This document shows positions 6,462 to 9,936 of a stretch of DNA of 9,936 nt, one piece after another (position 1 is the stretch's first letter; every line of letters begins with the position of its first letter). The DNA is from Pseudomonadota bacterium (GTDB lineage: Bacteria > Pseudomonadota > Gammaproteobacteria > Burkholderiales > SG8-39). The stretch is from assembly GCA_021825225.1 (NCBI GenBank), contig JAKAIH010000060.1:1-9936 (forward strand), written 5' to 3'. A program made the position numbers and the translations under genes. A model generated the notes under the pieces. The model made no database searches, was not told where the DNA came from, and worked only from the letters and a program-made list of their open reading frames with translations.

Positions 6462-6848
6462 CTAGTGGTCCGGTAATTCGACCGTCTTGAAATCAGCCGG
6501 GATCACCACTTCTAGCAGTTCCAGATCGTCCGAATGCCCCAACTCACGATGCCGGATGCCCGGGGGCTGGTAGGCACAGGAACCGGCCTCGAGCAGCACC
6601 TCTCCGACGCCTTCGTAGTCGAATTTGATCCATCCCTTCAGCACATAGACCAGCTGGAATTCAGTCTCGTGCCAATGGGTCCTGGCGACGAACTCGCCAC
6701 CGGGCCGCGCACGGATGACGTGGGCCACGGCCCTGCCGCCGGTCGCATCCTTGATGCCCAGGTCGCGGTATTCGAAGAAGGCGCGCAAACCGTCAGCCTT
6801 GAATGCGCTGCCCTTGAGGTGACTGACGCTGAATTTCCGCCTGGACAT
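6462..6848 (-). CDS. Small single-domain cupin protein
   Basis: The 128-aa protein is a single cupin barrel. Motif 1 contains H58-x-H60 followed by E63 (RTHWHETEFQLVYVLKGW), and motif 2 is QPPGIRH with H100. These residues can form a three-His/one-Glu metal site, so a metal-dependent small-molecule binding or enzymatic role is plausible, but no substrate can be assigned. The start at 6848 is set by GGGAGGA just upstream, and a longer in-frame extension runs back through the terminator and is rejected. It lies downstream of the formate dehydrogenase operon in the same direction but beyond a terminator, so it is probably expressed independently or by read-through. No signal peptide is seen, so it is likely cytoplasmic. 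Confidence 0.85.
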   Translation of the reverse strand: MSRRKFSVSHLKGSAFKADGLRAFFEYRDLGIKDATGGRAVAHVIRARPGGEFVARTHWHETEFQLVYVLKGWIKFDYEGVGEVLLEAGSCAYQPPGIRHRELGHSDDLELLEVVIPADFKTVELPDH

Positions 6849-6852
6849 GCTC

Positions 6853-6859
6853 TCCTCCC
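6853..6859 (-). promoter_or_regulatory. Strong ribosome binding site of the cupin gene
   Basis: GGGAGGA on the minus strand, 4 nt before the ATG at 6848. It fixes that ATG as the start instead of the upstream in-frame codons. Confidence 0.7.
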
Positions 6860-6870
6860 GTGCAAATTTC

Positions 6871-6900
6871 CAAAAAACAAGAAGGGCGCCGCAGCGCCCC
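6871..6900 (-). terminator. Rho-independent terminator after the formate dehydrogenase operon
   Basis: On the minus strand a perfect 6-bp GC stem, GGGCGC/GCGCCC (6884-6889 with 6894-6899, 4-nt loop), is followed by the T-rich run TTCTTGTTTTTT (6883-6872). It stands 22 bp past the stop of the small exported-protein gene and before the cupin gene, which marks the end of the operon. Confidence 0.85.
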
Positions 6901-6921
6901 TGGATCGGAAGCGAAGCCGGG

Positions 6922-7194
6922 CTATTTCCTGGTCTTGACTGCCGGCTTGGCGCTCTTCGCCGCAGGCTTGCCGTCCATGCCATGACTCTTCTTGTAATAC
7001 TCGGCCACGCGGTCCTGCGCCTTCGCCAGATCCTCCGCATCCTTTTTCGCGGCGGCGGCGGCTTTGGCTTTCGCTTCTTCGGCCTTCGCCCTGGCCGCAT
7101 CGTCCATAGGCGGAACGGGTATCTTGGCATGCGCCAGCCCGGCACTCAACACGAAAGCCAGCGCGCCGGCTGCAAGCAATTTTCCGGTATTCAT
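6922..7194 (-). CDS. Small exported Lys/Ala-rich protein of the formate dehydrogenase operon
   Basis: A 90-aa protein of no family I recognise. Residues 1-23 form a Sec-type signal peptide (basic start, hydrophobic ALAFVLSAGL, cleavage after AHA), predicting a mature periplasmic protein of about 67 residues. The mature part starts KIPVPPMDDAARAKAEEAKA, continues as a charged Ala/Lys-rich helix that could form a coiled coil (about 31-65), includes a YYKKSHGMDG segment (66-75) and ends in a basic AK-rich tail. The start at 7194 follows a good GGGAGG site, and 13 bp separate it from the gamma-subunit gene. As the last gene before the terminator, it is probably co-expressed with the dehydrogenase, perhaps as an assembly or stabilising factor. 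That role is only inferred from position. Confidence 0.75.
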   Translation of the reverse strand: MNTGKLLAAGALAFVLSAGLAHAKIPVPPMDDAARAKAEEAKAKAAAAAKKDAEDLAKAQDRVAEYYKKSHGMDGKPAAKSAKPAVKTRK

Positions 7195-7207
7195 TTCAGC
7201 CTCCCGA

Positions 7208-8251
7208 TTAATGTTGAACCTGCGGCGGCGCGCTCGCGGCCACGGCCGCGTCCGGCCCGCCCGAAGGCAGCGCTCTCCTGCCGGCTTGGACGTCCTCGTA
7301 CCAATATTGCGCGTGCTCGCGCGCCCAGGTCTCGTCCACATAGCCGTTGCGCATCGCCTCGTAGGCGCCGGTGGTCCCGACGGTGCCCAGGTAGATATGG
7401 GTGAACGACCAGATGATGAACAGAATCGCGGCAATCACATGCACGACGTTGGCGAGCATCATCAACGCGCGCGTCTGGTCGAAGTTGGGAAAATCGAGCA
7501 CCAGTCCGCTGGCACAGGATACCGTCCCGAGGCCGATCACTCCGCCCCAGAACCAGATTTTCTCTCCGGCGTTGAAGCGGCCCGAAGGCACGACCTCCCC
7601 GGAGAACACGCCGCCGCCCTTGACCAGCCAAGTGAGGTCGTAGGCGCGCGGAATGTTGTCGCGGATGAATTTCAGCACGAACACGACGATGCTGAACAGG
7701 AAGATCGGCCCGACGAAGTTGTGCAGATTTTTGCCGAGTTCCGCCAGCCAGCTGAACAGCGTGTGTCCGATCAGCGGCAGCAGCACATATTTTCCGAACA
7801 GCATGGTCAGGCCGCTCAGAGCCAGCACGCAAAAGCTGAGCGCCATGCTCCAGTGCGCGATGCGCTCGAAGGCGGAGAAGCGCTCGACCATTTTTCCGGT
7901 GGGTGGGCTGTGCAAGCCGATCGGCCCGCGCAGCCTGTAGAACAGGCCGATCGCAATCAGCATCAGCACCACCAGCCAGCCGCCGTACAGGGTGATCGGG
8001 CCATTGCGCAGCTTGCGCCAGGTTTGACCTTCGCTCTGGACGAGAACACCGGTTTCACGCCCCTGGACGGTCGTGAACCCCTCCTTGCCCGAGCGCACCT
8101 CGCGCCACACCGGCGCGTTGTTGCCCGGCTGCACCTGTTGGCGCTGCGCCTGGCTATCCTGCGCCTGCGCCCAAGCTATCTGACCGCACAAGGGCAGGAG
8201 CAGCATCAGTCCCAGCAGAACATTCCGCATGGCTGCAAAAGTGGATCGCAT
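7208..8251 (-). CDS. Formate dehydrogenase gamma subunit, membrane cytochrome b
   Basis: The 347-aa protein belongs to the FdnI/FdoI cytochrome b556 family, the membrane anchor that carries electrons from formate oxidation to quinone. It starts with a hydrophobic signal-like segment (about 9-28) and a periplasmic-looking insert (30-85). Transmembrane helices follow near 87-104, 131-153, 176-194, 231-251 and 264-288. Candidate haem ligands are H133, H177, H271 and H285. The family match is clear in FERIAHWSMALSF, HNFVGPIF and VHVIAAILFIIWSFTHIYLGT. It is longer than E. coli FdnI (217 aa) because of the N-terminal extension, a form common in proteobacteria. The ATG at 8251 is chosen for its strong SD, which overlaps the stop of the preceding lipoprotein gene. 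An alternative ATG lies seven codons further in. Confidence 0.93.
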   Translation of the reverse strand: MRSTFAAMRNVLLGLMLLLPLCGQIAWAQAQDSQAQRQQVQPGNNAPVWREVRSGKEGFTTVQGRETGVLVQSEGQTWRKLRNGPITLYGGWLVVLMLIAIGLFYRLRGPIGLHSPPTGKMVERFSAFERIAHWSMALSFCVLALSGLTMLFGKYVLLPLIGHTLFSWLAELGKNLHNFVGPIFLFSIVVFVLKFIRDNIPRAYDLTWLVKGGGVFSGEVVPSGRFNAGEKIWFWGGVIGLGTVSCASGLVLDFPNFDQTRALMMLANVVHVIAAILFIIWSFTHIYLGTVGTTGAYEAMRNGYVDETWAREHAQYWYEDVQAGRRALPSGGPDAAVAASAPPQVQH

Positions 8252-8253
8252 GA

Positions 8254-8261
8254 CTCCTCCC
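8254..8261 (-). promoter_or_regulatory. Strong ribosome binding site of the gamma-subunit gene
   Basis: GGGAGGAG on the minus strand, 2 nt from the ATG triplet at 8251-8249. Its first base is also the last base of the preceding gene's TAG stop (8263-8261), so re-initiation by terminating ribosomes is likely. Confidence 0.65.
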
Positions 8262-8524
8262 TATTCGCCGATGCGCACGTATTCGTTCTGGTTCTGGTTG
8301 CGCGACTTCAGTGCGGTCTCCCAGCTGCTCTTGTCGCCCTTGTTCCACTTGGATGTGGTGTACAGGCTGGTCCCCGGATCGTCGTCCCAGGGCCTGGTGT
8401 CGGGTTTGCCCTGGTATTTGCCCTGCTGGTAGACGACTACCTGCTCTTTTTCGCCACAGCCGCTCAAACCGGCGAGGACTACAAGGGCAGCGCCGGCGAT
8501 TGCGAGTTTGCGTAGGCTGATCAT
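8261..8524 (-). CDS. Small lipoprotein within the formate dehydrogenase operon
   Basis: An 87-aa protein with a lipoprotein signal: basic start MISLRK, hydrophobic stretch to residue 20, and lipobox L-S-G-C with lipidated Cys at 23. The mature 65 residues are polar, with YQQGKYQGKPDTRPWDDDPG (32-51), KWNKGDKSSW (59-68) and a QNQNEY tail near 77-82. I do not recognise a named family. The start codon overlaps the beta-subunit stop as ATGA (8524-8521), and the gene lies between beta and gamma, arguing for stoichiometric, coupled synthesis and a membrane-tethered partner of the dehydrogenase. Residue 24 after the Cys is Gly rather than Asp, which would favour outer-membrane sorting under E. coli rules. 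The function is unknown. Confidence 0.8.
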   Translation of the reverse strand: MISLRKLAIAGAALVVLAGLSGCGEKEQVVVYQQGKYQGKPDTRPWDDDPGTSLYTTSKWNKGDKSSWETALKSRNQNQNEYVRIGE

Positions 8525-9147
8525 GATTTGGCTTCCTTCGGTGCCTGCTGCTGCGGATGGTCGGGCTTGCCGTACGCGGTGCCCCAACCCCAAACTTCCG
8601 AGCCCTTGCCGCGCGTCAGCGCGCGCTGGCGGAAGATGTCGGCGATGACGTCGCCGTCGCCGCCCAGCAACGCCTTGGTCGAACACATTTCAGCGCAGGC
8701 AGGTAATTTGCCCTGCGCCAGCCGGTTCGAGCCGTACTTGGCGAACTCCTCCTTCGAATTGTCGGGCTCCGGACCGCCGGCACAGAACGTGCACTTGTCC
8801 ATTTTGCCGCGCATGCCGAAGGCGCCCGCCTGCGGGAACTGCGGCGCGCCGAACGGACAGGCGTAGAAGCAATAGCCGCAGCCTATGCACATGTCCTTGT
8901 CGTGCAGCACCACGCCTTCGTCGGTGCGGTAGAAGCAGTCCACCGGGCATACCGCCATGCACGGCGCGTCCGAGCAGTGCATGCAGGCGACCGAGATCGA
9001 TTTCTCCCCCGGCACGCCGTCGTTGAGCGTGACCACGCGGCGGCGGTTCACGCCCCAGGGCACCTCGTTCTCCTGCTTGCAGGCAGTCACACAACCATTG
9101 CACTCGATGCAGCGCTCAGCATCACAAAGGAATTTCATTCTGGCCAT
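8521..9147 (-). CDS. Formate dehydrogenase beta subunit, four [4Fe-4S] ferredoxin-type
   Basis: The 208-aa iron-sulfur subunit relays electrons from the molybdopterin subunit to the cytochrome b subunit. All sixteen cluster cysteines are visible: C13/16/19/23, C55/58/63/67, C87/90/93/97 and C119/122/151/155. This is the four-cluster arrangement of the FdnH/HybA/DmsB superfamily. E. coli FdnH (294 aa) has a C-terminal membrane helix; this protein ends at GKPDHPQQQAPKEAKS with no hydrophobic segment. It resembles the shorter soluble beta subunits and must be held at the membrane by partners. No signal peptide is present, as expected if it is exported with the Tat-borne alpha subunit. The start at 9147 has a GGAGGA site 7 nt away. 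It overlaps the lipoprotein gene by ATGA. Confidence 0.95.
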   Translation of the reverse strand: MARMKFLCDAERCIECNGCVTACKQENEVPWGVNRRRVVTLNDGVPGEKSISVACMHCSDAPCMAVCPVDCFYRTDEGVVLHDKDMCIGCGYCFYACPFGAPQFPQAGAFGMRGKMDKCTFCAGGPEPDNSKEEFAKYGSNRLAQGKLPACAEMCSTKALLGGDGDVIADIFRQRALTRGKGSEVWGWGTAYGKPDHPQQQAPKEAKS

Positions 9148-9154
9148 CTTCTTC

Positions 9155-9160
9155 TCCTCC
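9155..9160 (-). promoter_or_regulatory. Ribosome binding site of the beta-subunit gene
   Basis: GGAGGA on the minus strand, 7 nt before the ATG at 9147. It is ideal in sequence and spacing and supports the MARMKF start. Confidence 0.65.
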
Positions 9161-9183
9161 TAATCCGATTTGGGGGATTTACG

Positions 9184-9248
9184 CCCCGCAGAAAGTCCCC
9201 TTGGGGGACAAGGGGGCCGTGCCCCCTTGTTGCTCGCGGGGTGTCCCC
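9184..9248 (-). promoter_or_regulatory. Cluster of overlapping GC-rich hairpins between alpha and beta genes
   Basis: Most of the 101-bp alpha-beta spacer can fold. A perfect 9-bp stem ACAAGGGGG/CCCCCTTGT (9208-9216 with 9222-9230) has a 5-nt loop. A second stem GTCCCC/GGGGAC (9195-9200 with 9204-9209) abuts and overlaps it by two bases. An enclosing stem CCCCGC/GCGGGG joins 9184-9189 with 9236-9241. A second GTCCCCTT copy at 9243-9250, overlapping the alpha stop codon, can compete for the same GGGGAC. No T-run follows, so it is not a classical terminator. It could be an mRNA processing or stability element adjusting the alpha:beta ratio, or an intergenic repeat. Confidence 0.5.
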
Positions 9249-9936
9249 TTATGCCTGGAATTTTTCGATCTGACACAGGGTCGTTTTCGTCTCCTGCATC
9301 ATGGTTACCGCATCGTAGCCATAAGTAGTGGCGGTATTGACCGCCTCACCGCGCACAATCGGTGCCGCTCCGTCCGGATAGCGGTCGAGCATGTCTTTGC
9401 CCATCCACCAGCCGGAGAAGTGAAACGGCAGGAAGACCGTGTCGGGGCCGACGCGTTCGGTGACCTGCGCCATGACCTTGATCTGCGCGCCGGTCGGCGT
9501 CTTCACCCAGACGTAATCGTTGTTGCGAATGCCTCGATCGTTGGCCGACTTCGGATTGATCTCGACGAACATGTTCTGCTGCAGTTCGGCCAGCCAGGGA
9601 TTGGAGCGCGTTTCCTCGCCCCCGCCTTCGTACTCGGTCAGGCGGCCACTGGTCATGATCAGCGGAAAATCCCTGGAGATATTCTTGTTCTTTTCCTGCA
9701 CCGACTTGAACAGCGTCGGCAGGCGCCAGAACGCCTTCTTGTCGTCGTGGGTCGGGTATTTTTCCACCATGTCCGGACGCGGCGAATACAGCGGCTCGCG
9801 GTGCAGCGGCACGCCATCGGGGAAGTTCCACACCACCGCGCGCGCCTTGGCATTCCCAAAGGGGTGGCAGCCGTGAACCTTCAGCACCACGCGCTGGATG
9901 CCGCCGGAGAGGTCGGTCTTCCAGTTCTTGCCCTCC
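9249..9936 (-). CDS. Formate dehydrogenase alpha subunit, molybdopterin-binding C-terminal part (5' end outside window)
   Basis: The last 228 residues of the catalytic subunit that oxidises formate to CO2 at a molybdenum or tungsten bis-pterin cofactor. The reading frame is open to the right edge and its start lies outside. Visible are VHGCHPFGNAKARAVVWNFP at the start of the fragment, the REPLYSPRPDMVEKYPT segment and the C-terminal molybdopterin-dinucleotide-binding domain with FPLIMTSGRLTEYEGGGEETRSN and FVEINPKSANDRGI. These match respiratory FdnG/FdoG-type alpha subunits, which are about 950-1020 aa. The stop TAA lies at 9251-9249. The N-terminal Tat signal, the [4Fe-4S] site and the active-site Cys or Sec are beyond the window, so selenocysteine use cannot be judged. 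It leads the operon with the beta, lipoprotein and gamma genes downstream. Confidence 0.93.
   Translation of the reverse strand, partial: EGKNWKTDLSGGIQRVVLKVHGCHPFGNAKARAVVWNFPDGVPLHREPLYSPRPDMVEKYPTHDDKKAFWRLPTLFKSVQEKNKNISRDFPLIMTSGRLTEYEGGGEETRSNPWLAELQQNMFVEINPKSANDRGIRNNDYVWVKTPTGAQIKVMAQVTERVGPDTVFLPFHFSGWWMGKDMLDRYPDGAAPIVRGEAVNTATTYGYDAVTMMQETKTTLCQIEKFQA

Noticed and set aside
6849..7145. Long N-terminal extension of the cupin frame
   Set aside because: It would read through the terminator and the 3' half of the exported-protein gene. The strong ribosome site at 6853-6859 sets the start at 6848.
7064..8515. Plus-strand open frame of 483 codons across gamma subunit and lipoprotein genes
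   Set aside because: It spans several real genes with their own signals and ribosome sites. Its His/Gln/Arg-rich translation is typical of an antisense artefact.
9208..9230. Rho-independent terminator between alpha and beta subunit genes
   Set aside because: The hairpin is strong but is followed by C-rich sequence, not a T-run, in the direction of transcription, and the operon continues downstream.

Overview
The window is high-GC, gene-dense DNA most consistent with a beta- (or gamma-) proteobacterium. The reasons are a respiratory formate dehydrogenase operon with a cytochrome b gamma subunit, Tn5-like IS4-family DNA, strong GGAGG-type ribosome sites and proteobacterial-type lipoprotein and Sec signals. 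The species cannot be named from this sequence. No rRNA, tRNA or CRISPR array is visible.

Left end (1-1673): a REP-like imperfect palindrome (27-98), then a complete-looking IS4-family insertion sequence of about 1.54 kb. Its Tn5-type transposase (481 aa, all DDE and YREK residues present) is on the minus strand. The element has imperfect terminal inverted repeats and is bracketed by two near-identical 12-bp palindromes.

Middle (1688-6326): a three-gene minus-strand operon in which each gene overlaps the next by ATGA. In transcription order it encodes a TPR/SPINDLY-like GT41 glycosyltransferase, a TylCIII/NovU-type sugar C-methyltransferase and a GDP-mannose-4,6-dehydratase-like SDR enzyme. 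A divergent FkbM-type methyltransferase gene starts on the other side of a very short intergenic region containing a perfect 13-bp inverted repeat. Together these look like a small glycan or protein-glycosylation cassette that makes and transfers a modified (possibly C-methylated 6-deoxy) sugar. Two of the enzymes carry substitutions at residues normally catalytic or conserved: Gln for Glu in the dehydratase-like protein, and Gln for the conserved His in the GT41 protein.

Right end (6462-9936): a minus-strand formate dehydrogenase operon entering from the right edge. In transcription order it holds the C-terminal part of the molybdopterin alpha subunit, a hairpin-rich 97-bp spacer, a four-cluster [4Fe-4S] beta subunit without a membrane anchor, a small lipoprotein, the cytochrome b gamma subunit and a small Lys/Ala-rich exported protein. 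A rho-independent terminator follows. After the terminator lies a single-domain cupin gene with its own strong ribosome site. Formate oxidised outside the cytoplasmic membrane would pass electrons through the beta-subunit clusters to the gamma-subunit haems and then to quinone. The two small exported proteins are accessory components of unknown role.
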